Below are positions 15,905-27,116 of a DNA stretch of 64,000 nt, piece after piece (position 1 is the stretch's first letter; every line of letters begins with the position of its first letter). The DNA is taken from NCBI RefSeq assembly GCF_001407835.1, contig NZ_CYUO01000005.1, forward strand, positions 496,001 through 560,000, written 5' to 3'. The translations under genes were made by a program, and so were the position numbers. The notes beneath the pieces were generated by a model that ran no database searches, was not told where the DNA came from, and worked only from the letters and a program-made list of their open reading frames with translations. Origin of the DNA: Lagierella massiliensis (GTDB lineage Bacteria; Bacillota; Clostridia; Tissierellales; Peptoniphilaceae).

Positions 15905-15912
15905 GATATAAT
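15905..15912 (+). promoter_or_regulatory. predicted promoter (extended -10) for rpoBC
   Basis: TGATATAAT forms an extended -10 element (TGN plus TATAAT). No good -35 box is found at 16-18 bases; TTGTCG lies 21 bases upstream. It is about 140 bases before rpoB, so the transcript would have a long leader. Confidence 0.4.
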
Positions 15913-15983
15913 AATTTAATAATATTAATGTTGATTTTCATATACCTATATGTTACAATATTAGAATGTAATATTGGAAAATG

Positions 15984-16031
15984 GGTAAGTATGCTATATT
16001 TTTATTTTAAACATACTTATCGGTCTTTTTA
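15984..16031 (+). terminator. terminator-like hairpin in the rpoB leader (possible attenuator)
   Basis: GGTAAGTATG (15984-15993) pairs with CATACTTATC (16012-16021), one G-T, loop 18, followed by GGTCTTTTT. It lies 22 bases before the rpoB start codon. In many bacteria the rplL-rpoB gap holds a partial terminator; this may be what remains of that gap, or an attenuator for rpoBC. Confidence 0.45.
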
Positions 16032-16053
16032 ATCATAGAGAGGTGGGTCGTTA

Positions 16054-19000
16054 ATGCACAAAGAACAGTATGGAACTACTGAAAGAGTTACGTACTCTCG
16101 TATTCAAAAAGTTCAAGATCTTCCAAATTTAATTGCGGTACAAAAGGATAGTTATAACTGGTTTTTAGAAGAAGGGCTTAGGGAAGTTTTCGATGATATA
16201 AGTCCTATTTCTGACTATGCAGGTTCTCTTGTACTTGAATTTGTTGATTATTATTTGGAAGACACTCCGAAGTATTCCCAACAAGAGGCTAAGGATAGGG
16301 ACGCAAACTATTCTTGTCCTTTGAAGGCGAAGGTAAGGCTTATCAACAAAGACACAGGAGAGGTTAAGGAACAAGAGGTATTTATGGGAGATTTCCCTAA
16401 GATGACAGACAGCGGTACTTTTATTATAAATGGTGCCGAAAGAGTAATTGTCAGCCAGCTTGTAAGATCTCCAGGAGTTTATTTTGCGCAAGAAATTGAT
16501 AAGTCAGGTAATAAGCTATTTTCATCAACTGTAATACCTAACAGAGGTGCTTGGTTGGAATATGATACTGATTCTAACGGAGTGATTAGTGTAAGAATAG
16601 ACAGGACGAGAAAACTTCCTGTAACTACCTTATTAAGGGCTTTAATATACCCTACTGATGAAGAGATGATTGAAGCCTTAGGTGATACTAAGGAACTTAA
16701 TGTAACTTTAGAAAAAGAAGCTTCTAAGACAAGAGAGGAAGCGATTCTTGAAATTTATAGAAAGCTTAAACCAGGAGACCCTGCGTCTCTTGAATCTGCG
16801 GAACCTTTAATCAACAATATGTTCTTTGATCCAAGAAGGTACGACTTAGCAAAGGTTGGTAGATATAAATACAATAAAAAGCTTTCATTGGTTGACAGGG
16901 TTACAGGTCACTATTTGGCTACTGATGTGGTTAACGAAGATACAGGAGAAATTCTTGGATCTGAAGGGGACTTTATAACTGCAGAACTTGCCGAAGAAAT
17001 TGAAAATGCAGGCATTTACTTCCTTGACATAAAGGTAGGAGAAGAAACTGTTAGAGTTATCAGTAACAGATTTGTTAGTCTTGAAGCTTTCGATCTTAGT
17101 GTTGATGTTTCAGATTTAAGGCTTTCTGAAAAAGTTTATTATCCTAAGATGAAGCAAATCTTGGAAGAAAATGAAACTGATGAAGATATATATAATGCGA
17201 TAAAAGAGTCTGTAAAAGAACTGTCTCCACTTCATATAACTTTAAATGATATTCTTGCAAGTATATCATATGAATTTAATCTGTTCCAAGGTGTGGGAAG
17301 CGTAGATGACATTGACCACTTGGGAAATAGAAGAGTTAGAGCAGTTGGAGAACTATTACAAAATCAATTTAGAATTGGTCTTTCCAGAATGGAAAGAGTG
17401 GTTAAGGAGAGAATGTCTACCCAGGACCCAGACCTTGCAACTCCTCAAGCTCTTATAAACATTAGACCAGTTGTAGCTTCTATTAAGGAGTTCTTTGGCT
17501 CTTCACAGCTTTCTCAATTTATGGATCAAACAAATCCACTTGCAGAGCTTACTCATAAGAGAAGAATGTCCGCACTTGGACCTGGTGGTCTTTCAAGGGA
17601 TAGAGCAGGGGCTGATGTAAGGGACGTTCACGACTCTCACTACGGTAGAATTTGTCCGATTGAAACTCCTGAAGGTCCAAACATTGGACTTATAACTTCA
17701 ATGACTACCTATGCAAGCCTTAATGAGTATGGATTTATATTAACACCATATAGAAAGGTAGTAAACGGTAGGGTTACTGATGAAATTCATAAACTTACAG
17801 CAGACCAAGAAGACCTTCATATCATCGTACAAGCAAATGAACCTATTGATGAAGATGGATATCTTGTAAACGAGAGGGTTTTAGGTCGTGGATACAATGG
17901 AGAAAATGATATTTATCCAAGAGATACTGTTGACTACATGGACGTAAGTCCACAACAAATCGTATCCGTTGGTACAGCTATGATTCCATTCTTGGAAAAT
18001 GATGACGCTACAAGAGCGCTAATGGGTTCAAACATGCAAAGGCAAGCAGTTCCTCTATTAAAGACTGAAGCTCCAGTTATAGGAACAGGTATAGAGCACA
18101 GAGCTGCAAAGGACTCAGGGGTTGTTGTAGTTGCAAAGTCTGATGGTGTTGTAACTAAGGTTTCAAGTGACGAAATCCAAATCACAAGAGACGAAGACAA
18201 AAAAGTAGAATACTATCAAATTTTAAAATTTAAGAGATCAAACCAAGGTACAACTTTAAATCAAAGACCTATCGTAAAGAAGGATCAAGTAATTAAGGCT
18301 GGAGATGTTATTGCTGACGGTCCAAGTACAGAGCTTGGAGAAATAGCCCTTGGTAAAAATATATTGATTGCATTTATGACATGGGAAGGATATAACTTCG
18401 AAGACGCCATGTTATTAAATGAAAAACTTGTTATAGATGACGTTTTAACTTCTCTTCACATTGAAGAACACGAAAGTGAAGCGAGAGAAACTAAACTTGG
18501 ACCTGAAGAGATAACAAAGGATATACCAAATGTTGGAGAGGATATGAGAAAGAACCTTGATGACAGAGGAATTATTCGTATCGGTGCAGAAGTTACAAGT
18601 GGAGATATTTTAGTTGGTAAGGTTACTCCAAAGGGAGAAACTGAACTATCTGCAGAAGAAAGACTTCTAAGAGCAATCTTTGGTGAAAAGGCAAGGGAAG
18701 TTAGAGATACTTCTCTAAGAGTACCTCATGGTGAAACGGGAATTGTCGTTGACGTTAAAGTATACACAAGAGCAAATGGCGACGAATTATCACCAGGGGT
18801 AAATCAGGTTGTAAGAGTTTATGTAGCAACAAAGAGAAAGATTCAAGTTGGGGACAAGATGTGTGGTCGTCATGGTAACAAAGGGGTTGTGTCCAGAGTA
18901 TTGCCAGTTGAAGACATGCCATATCTTGATGACGGAACTCCAATTCAAATAGTTTTAAACCCACTTGGAGTACCTTCAAGAATGAACCTTGGACAAGTAC

Positions 19001-19686
19001 TTGAAGTTCACTTAGGACTTGCGGCTAAAAAGCTTGGATGGAAGGTTGCGACACCAGTATTTGATGGGGCCTCAGACCAAGATATCCTTGATGCACTTAG
19101 TGAAGCAGGTTACCCTACAAATGGTAAGTTGAGGGTTAGAGATGGAAGAACAGGTGAACCATTTGAAAATCCTGTAACTGTTGGCTATATGTATATGTTG
19201 AAGCTTCACCACTTAGTTGATGAAAAGATTCATGCTCGTTCAACAGGACCATATTCACTGGTTACACAACAGCCACTTGGTGGTAAGGCACAATTCGGAG
19301 GACAAAGATTTGGAGAGATGGAAGTTTGGGCACTTGAAGCCTATGGAGCTTCCCATACACTTCAAGAGATTTTGACAGTTAAGTCCGACGATGTTGTTGG
19401 TCGTGTTAAGACCTATGAATCAATTGTCAAAGGAGAAAACATTCCTGAACCAGGCATTCCTGAATCATTCAAGGTGCTAATAAAGGAATTACAATCCCTT
19501 GCGTTAGATGTAAAACTTCTTAACAACAGCCATGAAGAAGTGGAAATCAAAGAAAATATAGATGATGTATTAGATTTTAATTCTGTGGAATATGAAAAGG
19601 GCGAACAAATTATAAATGATTTTGAAGAGTCCAAAAAAACCGATGAATTAGGATTTTCCGTTATAGAAAAAGACGAAGACAATTAG
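16054..19686 (+). CDS. rpoB: DNA-directed RNA polymerase subunit beta
   Basis: A 1210-residue core subunit of RNA polymerase. The rifampicin pocket is intact and of sensitive type: [20 protein letters not shown] then [17 protein letters not shown] (residues about 480-520). Other conserved blocks are [57 protein letters not shown] and the C-terminal [20 protein letters not shown], which meets beta prime. The length is normal for Firmicutes. AGAGGTGGG precedes the ATG. rpoC follows 26 bases later. Upstream there is no rplJ-rplL, only mobile remnants. Confidence 0.98.
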   Translation: MHKEQYGTTERVTYSRIQKVQDLPNLIAVQKDSYNWFLEEGLREVFDDISPISDYAGSLVLEFVDYYLEDTPKYSQQEAKDRDANYSCPLKAKVRLINKDTGEVKEQEVFMGDFPKMTDSGTFIINGAERVIVSQLVRSPGVYFAQEIDKSGNKLFSSTVIPNRGAWLEYDTDSNGVISVRIDRTRKLPVTTLLRALIYPTDEEMIEALGDTKELNVTLEKEASKTREEAILEIYRKLKPGDPASLESAEPLINNMFFDPRRYDLAKVGRYKYNKKLSLVDRVTGHYLATDVVNEDTGEILGSEGDFITAELAEEIENAGIYFLDIKVGEETVRVISNRFVSLEAFDLSVDVSDLRLSEKVYYPKMKQILEENETDEDIYNAIKESVKELSPLHITLNDILASISYEFNLFQGVGSVDDIDHLGNRRVRAVGELLQNQFRIGLSRMERVVKERMSTQDPDLATPQALINIRPVVASIKEFFGSSQLSQFMDQTNPLAELTHKRRMSALGPGGLSRDRAGADVRDVHDSHYGRICPIETPEGPNIGLITSMTTYASLNEYGFILTPYRKVVNGRVTDEIHKLTADQEDLHIIVQANEPIDEDGYLVNERVLGRGYNGENDIYPRDTVDYMDVSPQQIVSVGTAMIPFLENDDATRALMGSNMQRQAVPLLKTEAPVIGTGIEHRAAKDSGVVVVAKSDGVVTKVSSDEIQITRDEDKKVEYYQILKFKRSNQGTTLNQRPIVKKDQVIKAGDVIADGPSTELGEIALGKNILIAFMTWEGYNFEDAMLLNEKLVIDDVLTSLHIEEHESEARETKLGPEEITKDIPNVGEDMRKNLDDRGIIRIGAEVTSGDILVGKVTPKGETELSAEERLLRAIFGEKAREVRDTSLRVPHGETGIVVDVKVYTRANGDELSPGVNQVVRVYVATKRKIQVGDKMCGRHGNKGVVSRVLPVEDMPYLDDGTPIQIVLNPLGVPSRMNLGQVLEVHLGLAAKKLGWKVATPVFDGASDQDILDALSEAGYPTNGKLRVRDGRTGEPFENPVTVGYMYMLKLHHLVDEKIHARSTGPYSLVTQQPLGGKAQFGGQRFGEMEVWALEAYGASHTLQEILTVKSDDVVGRVKTYESIVKGENIPEPGIPESFKVLIKELQSLALDVKLLNNSHEEVEIKENIDDVLDFNSVEYEKGEQIINDFEESKKTDELGFSVIEKDEDN

Positions 19687-19712
19687 AACTGAGTTAAGAA
19701 GGGAGATACTCT

Positions 19713-22700
19713 TTGGAAGAATTAATTACTTTTGACTCAATGAAAATAGGTCTTTCCTCTCCTGAAAAGATCAGACAGTGGTCATATGGTGAGGTTAAGA
19801 AACCTGAAACTATAAACTATAGAACTTTAAAACCAGAAAAAGAAGGACTTTTCTGCGAAAAGATTTTTGGACCTACAAAGGACTGGGAATGTAACTGCGG
19901 AAAGTATAAAAGAGTAAGATATAAAGGTGTTGTCTGCGAAAAATGTGGTGTTGAAGTAACCAAGTCTAAGGTTAGACGTGAGAGAATGGGCCATATAGAA
20001 CTTGCTGCTCCTGTTTCCCACATTTGGTACTTTAAGGGAATTCCTTCAAGAATGGGACTTTTACTTGATATGAGTCCAAGAGCCCTTGAGAAAATTCTTT
20101 ACTTTGCATCTTATGTTGTAATTGATGCAAAGGACACCGATATGTACAATAAGCAGCTTTTAACAGAGTATGAATACATGGAAGCTTGTGAAAGATATAC
20201 AGAAGGTGTTGATTTTAGAGCTGGCATGGGAGCTGAAGCAGTTAAAGAACTTCTTTTAAACGTAGACCTTCAAAAGGAATATGATGAATTAAAGGAAGAA
20301 TTAGAAGATGCAACGGGACAAAAGAAAGTTAGAATTTTAAGAAGACTTGAAGTTGTAGATGCATTTTTAGAGTCAGGAAATGAACCTTCATGGATGATAC
20401 TTGATGCAATTCCTGTAATTCCACCAGACCTAAGACCAATGGTACAACTTGAAGGTGGAAGATTTGCAACATCTGACTTAAACGACCTTTATAGAAGGGT
20501 TATAAATAGAAATAATAGATTAAAGAGATTATTGGACATCGGAGCACCAGAAATCATTGTAAGAAACGAAAAGAGAATGTTACAAGAAGCAGTGGACGCT
20601 CTTATAGATAATGGTAGAAGAGGAAAACCCGTAACAGGACCTGGAAATAGACCATTGAAGTCCCTTTCAGACATGCTCAAGGGTAAGACTGGTAGATTTA
20701 GACAAAACCTACTTGGTAAACGTGTTGATTACTCTGGACGTTCTGTAATCGTAGTAGGACCAAATTTGAAGTTTTATCAATGTGGTCTACCAAAGAAGAT
20801 GGCTCTTGAACTATTTAAGCCTTTCGTGATGAGGGAGCTTGTAGTTAAGGACATTGCTCACAATATTAAAAATGCAAAGAAGATGGTGGAAAGAGAAAGT
20901 GACGAAGTTTGGGATATTCTTGAAGAGGTTATAAAGGATCATCCTGTACTTTTAAACAGAGCACCGACACTTCACAGACTTGGTATTCAAGCTTTTGAAC
21001 CAGTGCTTGTAGAGGGAAAGGCGATAAAACTTCACCCACTTGCATGTACAGCTTATAATGCTGACTTCGACGGTGACCAAATGGCGGTTCACTTACCACT
21101 TTCAGTAGAAGCTCAAGCAGAAGCAAGACTTCTTATGATGTCAACTAATAACATTCTTGCGCCAAAGGACGGTAAACCTATTACCACACCTTCTCAAGAT
21201 ATGGTACTTGGGGCATATTACTTGACATATGATGGCGAAGAGGAAGAAGTTGTAAGATGTTACAGCGACTATGACGAAATGATTAGAGCCTATGAAAATA
21301 AGATTATTCATATGCACACCATTGTAAAAGTAAGAGTTAAAAAGAGTGAATCAGATAGAGGAAAACTAATTAAGTCGACAGTTGGAAGATTTATATTCAA
21401 TAGTGGTATTCCTCAAGATTTAGGATATGTGGACAGAGAGACTGATCCATACTCACTTGAAATAGATAAGATTGTAGATAAGAAGACTCTTGGAAATATA
21501 ATTGATAGATGTTTTAGAAAACATGGAAATATAGAGACTGCAAGACTTCTTGACTACATCAAATCAACAGGATATAAATATTCAACAATAGCGGCTATTA
21601 CTATATCAATGTCTGACGTAGTTGTGCCGGCTGAAAAAGAAGAAATCCTTGAAAAAGCTGATGCAGAAGTAAACAAATATGAAAAACTATTAAGAAAAGG
21701 TCTTGTATCAGAAGATGAAAGACATGATTTCGTTGTAGATATTTGGAATAAGACAACTGATGAAGTTACTGAAGCCCTTTTGGAGGATCTTGACCCTAAA
21801 AATAATCTTGCAATCATGGCTACATCAGGAGCCAGAGGTTCAACTAACCAAATTCGTCAGTTAGCAGGTATGAGAGGGCTTATGTCCTCTGCATCAGGTA
21901 AGACAATAGAAATTCCTATAAAGGCAAACTTTAGAGAAGGTCTTTCTGTACAAGAGTTCTTTATTTCAACTCACGGTTCCAGAAAGGGTCTATCAGATAC
22001 TGCTTTAAGAACTGCAGACTCTGGATATTTGACAAGACGTTTAGTAGACGTATCTCAAGATATTATAGTTCGAGAAGATGACTGTGGTACAGATAGATAT
22101 GTAGTTGCAAGAGATTTTATGGAAGGCAAAGAACTTATTGAGGACTTGGCTTCAAGAATTGTAGGTAGAACTGCATTTGAAGATATATTGAATCTTGAAA
22201 CTGGTGAGCTAATAGTTCAAAAGAATGAGATAATAACTGAAGACTTAGCTGAGAAAATTAAAAATGCTGGTGTGAAAGAAGTTAAAGTAAGATCTGTGCT
22301 TGGTTGTAAATGTAAACATGGGGTTTGTGCAAAATGCTATGGTAGAAACCTTGCAACTGGAAAACCAGTTAATGTTGGAGAAGCTGTTGGTATAATTGCG
22401 GCTCAATCCATTGGTGAACCAGGAACTCAGCTTACAATGAGAACATTCCACTCTGGTGGTATTGCGGGAGTTGGAATTACTCAAGGTCTTCCGAGAGTTG
22501 AAGAGCTTTTTGAAGCGAGAAAACCAAAGGGACTTGCTTATATAACTGAAATAGATGGTAAAGTTTCAATACTTGATAACAAGAAGCGCCATGATATTTT
22601 AGTAGCTGGTGAAGACGGAGAAGAGAAAATATATAATATCCCTTATGGAGCAAGAATAAAAGTAAAAGAAGGCGACTTTATAAAAGCTGGAGACTTACTT

Positions 22701-23264
22701 ACAGAAGGTTCTGTAAATCCTCATGATATTCTTGATGTTAAGGGTGCAGAAGGCGTTCAAGATTATATTATTAAAGAGGTTCAAAAAGTTTATCGTCTAC
22801 AAGGTGTAGATATAGATGACAAACATATTGAAATCATAATAAAACAAATGCTTTCTAAAGTTAAAATAGAAAAATCCAACGACTCAGATTTTCTTGAGGG
22901 TTCAATGGTTAATTTGAGAGACTTTGAACTTGAAAATGAAAGACTTGAAAGGGAAGGCAAAGAGCCTGCAGAAGCTACAAGAGCACTTTTAGGTATTACA
23001 AAAGCATCTCTTGCAACAGAGTCATTCCTATCAGCAGCAAGTTTCCAAGAGACAACAAGAGTTCTAACAGAAGCTTCTATCAAAGGAAAAGAAGATAATC
23101 TGTTGGGATTAAAGGAAAATGTAATTATTGGTCAACTTATTCCTGCTGGTACTGGAGTTAAGTTATACAACACAATAAATATAGACTACGAAGGTATGGC
23201 TGAAGAAGATGCTCCAGTTGCAGAAGTTACTGAGTTGAAAGAAGCTGAAACTGTAGAAGAATAA
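19713..23264 (+). CDS. rpoC: DNA-directed RNA polymerase subunit beta prime
   Basis: An 1183-residue catalytic subunit. The N-terminal zinc-binding cysteines are in [14 protein letters not shown] and [10 protein letters not shown]. The active-site magnesium motif [12 protein letters not shown] lies at about residues 449-460. The second zinc site is [16 protein letters not shown], followed by [20 protein letters not shown] in the trigger-loop region. Translation starts at TTG 19713, with AAGGGAGAT upstream; the [10 protein letters not shown] start matches the family. Normal length. A terminator follows 5 bases after the stop. Confidence 0.97.
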   Translation: MEELITFDSMKIGLSSPEKIRQWSYGEVKKPETINYRTLKPEKEGLFCEKIFGPTKDWECNCGKYKRVRYKGVVCEKCGVEVTKSKVRRERMGHIELAAPVSHIWYFKGIPSRMGLLLDMSPRALEKILYFASYVVIDAKDTDMYNKQLLTEYEYMEACERYTEGVDFRAGMGAEAVKELLLNVDLQKEYDELKEELEDATGQKKVRILRRLEVVDAFLESGNEPSWMILDAIPVIPPDLRPMVQLEGGRFATSDLNDLYRRVINRNNRLKRLLDIGAPEIIVRNEKRMLQEAVDALIDNGRRGKPVTGPGNRPLKSLSDMLKGKTGRFRQNLLGKRVDYSGRSVIVVGPNLKFYQCGLPKKMALELFKPFVMRELVVKDIAHNIKNAKKMVERESDEVWDILEEVIKDHPVLLNRAPTLHRLGIQAFEPVLVEGKAIKLHPLACTAYNADFDGDQMAVHLPLSVEAQAEARLLMMSTNNILAPKDGKPITTPSQDMVLGAYYLTYDGEEEEVVRCYSDYDEMIRAYENKIIHMHTIVKVRVKKSESDRGKLIKSTVGRFIFNSGIPQDLGYVDRETDPYSLEIDKIVDKKTLGNIIDRCFRKHGNIETARLLDYIKSTGYKYSTIAAITISMSDVVVPAEKEEILEKADAEVNKYEKLLRKGLVSEDERHDFVVDIWNKTTDEVTEALLEDLDPKNNLAIMATSGARGSTNQIRQLAGMRGLMSSASGKTIEIPIKANFREGLSVQEFFISTHGSRKGLSDTALRTADSGYLTRRLVDVSQDIIVREDDCGTDRYVVARDFMEGKELIEDLASRIVGRTAFEDILNLETGELIVQKNEIITEDLAEKIKNAGVKEVKVRSVLGCKCKHGVCAKCYGRNLATGKPVNVGEAVGIIAAQSIGEPGTQLTMRTFHSGGIAGVGITQGLPRVEELFEARKPKGLAYITEIDGKVSILDNKKRHDILVAGEDGEEKIYNIPYGARIKVKEGDFIKAGDLLTEGSVNPHDILDVKGAEGVQDYIIKEVQKVYRLQGVDIDDKHIEIIIKQMLSKVKIEKSNDSDFLEGSMVNLRDFELENERLEREGKEPAEATRALLGITKASLATESFLSAASFQETTRVLTEASIKGKEDNLLGLKENVIIGQLIPAGTGVKLYNTINIDYEGMAEEDAPVAEVTELKEAETVEE

Positions 23265-23269
23265 AATTA

Positions 23270-23295
23270 AGCTGGGCCTTGTGCTCGGCTTTTTA
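23270..23295 (+). terminator. Rho-independent terminator after rpoC
   Basis: AGCTGGGC pairs with GCTCGGCT (two G-T pairs) around a 5-base loop, followed by TTTTTATAA. Confidence 0.75.
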
Positions 23296-23335
23296 TAATA
23301 TAGCATTAGTAGAGAATGGTCAACAGGAGGGAAAA

Positions 23336-23872
23336 ATGGAAAATTTAAAAGCTCAATTAACGGATGTATTTGAATCACTAAAACAACAAAGTAAATTTGA
23401 AGACGGAAAAATTTTGGTTGTAGGATGTTCTTCCAGTGAAATTGTAGGTTCAAGAATAGGAACAAACTCAGATTTGGATGTAGGTCACACAGTTGCATCG
23501 ACTATGCTTGAGTTATGCAGTGAAAATAATTTATATTTAGCTGCCCAATGTTGTGAACATATCAATAGGGCATTGGTAGTTGAAAGGGAATGTGCCTTGA
23601 AATATGGTTTTGAAATAGTTTCGGTAGTTCCACAAAAAAAAGCTGGGGGTTCATTTGCGACAGAAACCTATAAGCTTATGAAAGATCCTGTATGTGTAGA
23701 GTTTATAAAAGCAGATTATGGAATGGATATAGGACAAACAATGATAGGAATGCATATGAAGCATGTTTGTGTACCAGTGAGATTAAGCCCTAATAAAGTT
23801 GGAGAGACAGTTGTATCTGGTGCAAGAGTAAGACCTAAATTAATAGGTGGAGAAAGAGCAAAATACGCTTAA
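23336..23872 (+). CDS. TIGR01440 family protein (YwlG-like)
   Basis: A 178-residue protein of the conserved Firmicute family TIGR01440 (B. subtilis YwlG). Characteristic blocks are VGCSSSEIVGSRIGTNSDLD, AAQCCEHINRALVVER, and PQKKAGGSFATETYKLM. It contains several conserved cysteines; no biochemical role is established to my knowledge. ATG 23336 is chosen because CAGGAGGG lies just upstream and the longer frame begins inside the rpoC terminator. It is followed 10 bases later by ecfA1, so it may share that transcript. Confidence 0.85.
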   Translation: MENLKAQLTDVFESLKQQSKFEDGKILVVGCSSSEIVGSRIGTNSDLDVGHTVASTMLELCSENNLYLAAQCCEHINRALVVERECALKYGFEIVSVVPQKKAGGSFATETYKLMKDPVCVEFIKADYGMDIGQTMIGMHMKHVCVPVRLSPNKVGETVVSGARVRPKLIGGERAKYA

Positions 23873-23882
23873 GGAAGAATGA

Positions 23883-24710
23883 ATGGATGATATTTTAATA
23901 GAGGTAAAAGACCTGAGCTTTAAGTATGAGGATGAGGCAAAAAAATATACCCTTAAAAATGTGAACTTAAATGTAGAAAAGGGGGAATTTATTGCAATCC
24001 TTGGACATAATGGCTCAGGTAAGTCCACCTTAGCAAAACTTATAAATGGACAGATGGCTCCAACGGAAGGCGAGATAAAAATAAAAGGATTCAAGACTAC
24101 AGAGGAAGAACATCTCTTAGATATAAGAAAGACTTGTGGTATGGTATTTCAAAATCCCGACAATCAAATAGTTGCAACAATTGTTGAAGAAGATGTGGCA
24201 TTTGGACCAGAGAACCTGGGTGTTCCCATGCCAGAGCTTAGACAGAGGGTTGATGAAGCACTTGAAATAGTTGAAATGAGTGACTACAAAAGGCACTCTC
24301 CTGCACTTTTATCTGGAGGGCAGAAACAGAGAGTTGCCATTGCGGGAATTCTTGCAATGGATCCAGATTGCCTATTAATGGATGAACCTACAGCTATGTT
24401 AGATCCGCTTGGTAGAGAAGAGATTGTGAAAACCATGCTAAAACTAAATGAAAGAGGAAGGACAATAGTTTTAATAACTCACTTCATGGATGAGGCTATA
24501 CTTGCAGACAGGGTTATCGTGCTTAATGAGGGAGAAGTTGTGATGGAAGGTAAACCAAGAGAGGTTTTCTCTGAGTTTGAAACTATAAAAGCTTTAGGGC
24601 TTGATGTTCCACAAGTTACAGAACTTGCATACAAACTCAATAGAGATGGTTTTGATATACCTAAGGATATTTTGTCCATAGAGGAAATGGCGGAGGCGTT
24701 ATGGAAATAG
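23883..24710 (+). CDS. ecfA1: ECF transporter ATP-binding subunit A1
   Basis: A 275-residue ATPase of the energy-coupling factor module shared by several vitamin importers. Walker A is GHNGSGKST, the Q-loop FQNPDNQ, the signature LSGGQKQR and Walker B CLLMDEPTAMLDP. The C-terminal ECF-specific domain (PQVTELAYKLNRDGFDIP) is present. It overlaps ecfA2 by 10 bases. In Firmicutes ecfA1-ecfA2-ecfT-truA usually follow rplQ; here they follow rpoC and a TIGR01440 gene. Confidence 0.93.
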   Translation: MDDILIEVKDLSFKYEDEAKKYTLKNVNLNVEKGEFIAILGHNGSGKSTLAKLINGQMAPTEGEIKIKGFKTTEEEHLLDIRKTCGMVFQNPDNQIVATIVEEDVAFGPENLGVPMPELRQRVDEALEIVEMSDYKRHSPALLSGGQKQRVAIAGILAMDPDCLLMDEPTAMLDPLGREEIVKTMLKLNERGRTIVLITHFMDEAILADRVIVLNEGEVVMEGKPREVFSEFETIKALGLDVPQVTELAYKLNRDGFDIPKDILSIEEMAEALWK

Positions 24711-25561
24711 AATTACAAGATGTTTCACATATTTACAATGAAGGTAACGCCTTCGAAAAGGTGGCATTAAAAAATATAAACTTAACTATTGGAGAAAACG
24801 AATTTATTGGCATTATAGGACATACCGGATCGGGCAAATCCACACTTGTTCAGCACTTAAATGCACTGAATCTCCCTACTTCTGGTGATATTTTTGTTGA
24901 CGGTATAAACACAAAAGAAGATGGACAAAATAAGAGAAACATAAGAAAAAATGTTGGACTTGTGTTTCAATATCCAGAGTATCAACTTTTTGAAGAGACA
25001 ATTTACAAAGATATTGCCTTTGGACCAGGTAATCTTGGATGCAGTGAAGAAGAGATTGAAGAAAGGGTTAAGTGGGCATGTAAAATGGTTGACCTTGACT
25101 TTGAAAGAGCAAAAGAGGTTTCTCCATTTGATGTTTCTGGTGGTCAAAAGAGAAGAGCTGCCATTGCGGGAGTTCTTGCAATGAAGCCAAAATTTTTGGT
25201 GCTTGATGAACCTACAGCAGGTCTTGACCCTAAAGGTAGAGATGACATTTTAGAAAATATAAATAATCTTTACAAAGAAGAAAATATGACCATAATTCTC
25301 GTATCCCATAGTATGGAAGAGATAGCAAGACTTGTAAATAGAATCATCGTGTTAGAACATGGCGAAATTCTTATGGATGGAAAGCCAAAAGAGGTTTTTG
25401 CAAGGCATAGAGAATTAAGAGAAGTTGGGCTAAATGTACCTCAGATAACTCAGCTTATGATTATGTTAAAAGAGAGAGGTATGGATGTTCCTACTGATGT
25501 GCTTACAGTTGATGAGGGAGAACGCGTTTTGAAAGAATTTTTAAGGAGGTCTAAATGTTAA
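24701..25561 (+). CDS. ecfA2: ECF transporter ATP-binding subunit A2
   Basis: A 286-residue partner ATPase of the ECF module. Walker A is GHTGSGKST, Q-loop VFQYPEYQLFEE (the YPEYQLF form typical of EcfA2), signature VSGGQKRR, Walker B FLVLDEPTAGLDP. With EcfA1 it forms the heterodimer that drives EcfT. It overlaps ecfA1 by 10 bases and ecfT by 7, so the three are translationally coupled. Confidence 0.93.
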   Translation: MEIELQDVSHIYNEGNAFEKVALKNINLTIGENEFIGIIGHTGSGKSTLVQHLNALNLPTSGDIFVDGINTKEDGQNKRNIRKNVGLVFQYPEYQLFEETIYKDIAFGPGNLGCSEEEIEERVKWACKMVDLDFERAKEVSPFDVSGGQKRRAAIAGVLAMKPKFLVLDEPTAGLDPKGRDDILENINNLYKEENMTIILVSHSMEEIARLVNRIIVLEHGEILMDGKPKEVFARHRELREVGLNVPQITQLMIMLKERGMDVPTDVLTVDEGERVLKEFLRRSKC

Positions 25562-26355
25562 AAGATATTACTTTAGGTCAATATTTTCCAGGAAATTCTT
25601 TCGTACACAAACTTGATCCACGAGTGAAGATATATGGGCTTACTATTTTTTTAGTTTCAATCTTTATTGTTAAGGATTTATATATGTATATTCCATTAGC
25701 CCTTGTACTAATAGCTGTAACCATGAACTCAAAAATTCCTGCTAAGTTACTTTTAAATGGAATCAAATCCCTTAGATTTATAATAATATTGACCTTTTTG
25801 ATTAATATAATTGCAACACCTGGAGAAGTGGTCTTAAAATTTTGGATATTTAAAATTACAAGAGAAGGGATACAATTTGCAAGTTTTATGGCACTAAGAC
25901 TAATTTTTTTAGTTACATCAAGTTCCCTTCTTACACTTACAACATCACCAATTGCACTAACAGATGGGCTTGAATCAATAATGAAACCACTTTCAAAAAT
26001 TGGTTTTCCAAGTCATCAACTTGCAATGATGATGACTATTGCCCTTAGGTTTATTCCCACGCTATTTGATGAAGCAACAAAGATAATGAAATCTCAAGCT
26101 GCAAGGGGCGCAGACTTCGAGTCGGGAAATATTATTAAAAGAGCAAAAAATCTTGTGCCTTTACTTGTACCTCTTTTCATAAACTCATTTAGAAGAGCTG
26201 ACGAACTTGCAACTGCCATGGAGGCAAGATGCTATCATGGTGGCGAAGGACGAACCAGACTTAATGCACTTAAGTATGATAGGAAAGATTATATAACAAT
26301 GGTCTGTATAACTGTGTTTTTAGTTTTATTTATTCTTCAAAGGATTTTTATATGA
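25555..26355 (+). CDS. ecfT: ECF transporter transmembrane subunit T
   Basis: A 266-residue membrane scaffold of the ECF transporters. About five hydrophobic helices are visible. The two coupling-helix motifs with the conserved Ala-Arg-Gly pattern are SQAARGADFESG (about residue 181) and AMEARCYHGGEGR (about 220), which dock into the ATPases. It works with separate S-components; one candidate is encoded at 30259. It overlaps truA by 4 bases (ATGA). Confidence 0.92.
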   Translation: MLKDITLGQYFPGNSFVHKLDPRVKIYGLTIFLVSIFIVKDLYMYIPLALVLIAVTMNSKIPAKLLLNGIKSLRFIIILTFLINIIATPGEVVLKFWIFKITREGIQFASFMALRLIFLVTSSSLLTLTTSPIALTDGLESIMKPLSKIGFPSHQLAMMMTIALRFIPTLFDEATKIMKSQAARGADFESGNIIKRAKNLVPLLVPLFINSFRRADELATAMEARCYHGGEGRTRLNALKYDRKDYITMVCITVFLVLFILQRIFI

Positions 26356-27092
26356 AGAACATGAAGATAACAGTAGCTTATGATGGTGCTAACTATTATG
26401 GATGGCAAAATCAGGATGGTTATAGAACAGTTGAAGGAAGTATTCTTAAAGCTATAAAAAAGGTTATGCATAGAGATGTTAGACTTGCCACAGCGGGACG
26501 TACAGACAAGGGAGTTCATGCCTATGGGCAGGTCTTTAACTTTGAAGTTACAGATAATTATACAGAGGACAATGTTAGACGTGGACTTAATTCGTTTTTA
26601 ACGGAAGATGAAATTCTTATAACAAAGGTTGATGAAGTTGATGACTATTTTCATTCGAGATTTTCTGCAAAAGGAAAGCACTACAGGTACATTTTAAATA
26701 CTGACAGGCTAATGCACCCAATGTATCGAAACTACAAGGGAAATACTATCCACAGTCTCGATTTAAAGAAGATGCAAGAGGGAGCAAAGCTCTTAGTCGG
26801 ACATCACGACTTTCAGTCCTTTACCAATTCAAAGCCAGATGAACCAATAAATACAAAGAGGACTATAGATAGTATAGAAATAGTTCAAGATGGTTATGAT
26901 TTTATTTTTGATATAAAAGCAGAGTCATTTTTAAGAAATATGGTTAGGATAATCGTGGGGACACTTCACGAAGTTGGTAGAGGGAAAAAAGATTTATACT
27001 GGATTGAAGATGCAATAAAAAAAGCTGATAGGACATCAGCAGGACCTACCATTTCACCGGCGGGACTATATCTTATGGAAGTATATTATTAA
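26352..27092 (+). CDS. truA: tRNA pseudouridine(38-40) synthase
   Basis: A 246-residue enzyme that isomerises uridines 38-40 in the tRNA anticodon arm. The catalytic Asp is in AGRTDKGVHAYGQVFNF (about residue 52). Further family blocks are YDGANYYGWQNQDG at the N-terminus, HDFQSFTNS, SFLRNMVRIIVGTL and TSAGPTISPAGLYL. The ATG overlaps the ecfT stop. In most Firmicutes rplM-rpsI come next; here a terminator and a minus-strand gene follow. Confidence 0.95.
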   Translation: MKNMKITVAYDGANYYGWQNQDGYRTVEGSILKAIKKVMHRDVRLATAGRTDKGVHAYGQVFNFEVTDNYTEDNVRRGLNSFLTEDEILITKVDEVDDYFHSRFSAKGKHYRYILNTDRLMHPMYRNYKGNTIHSLDLKKMQEGAKLLVGHHDFQSFTNSKPDEPINTKRTIDSIEIVQDGYDFIFDIKAESFLRNMVRIIVGTLHEVGRGKKDLYWIEDAIKKADRTSAGPTISPAGLYLMEVYY

Positions 27093-27113
27093 AGGGAAGA
27101 CGAATCTTCCCTT
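27092..27113. terminator. bidirectional terminator between truA and the HAD gene
   Basis: AAGGGAAGA pairs perfectly with TCTTCCCTT around CGAA, with TTTTGC on the plus side and TTTAATAA on the minus side. It can serve both converging genes. Confidence 0.75.
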
Positions 27114-27116
27114 TTG

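Noticed and set aside
16165-16491. minus-strand frames across rpoB and rpoC
   Set aside because: All are antisense shadows of highly conserved rpoB/rpoC codons.
23279-23335. GTG start for the TIGR01440 gene
   Set aside because: It would begin inside the rpoC terminator; ATG 23336 has CAGGAGGG directly upstream.
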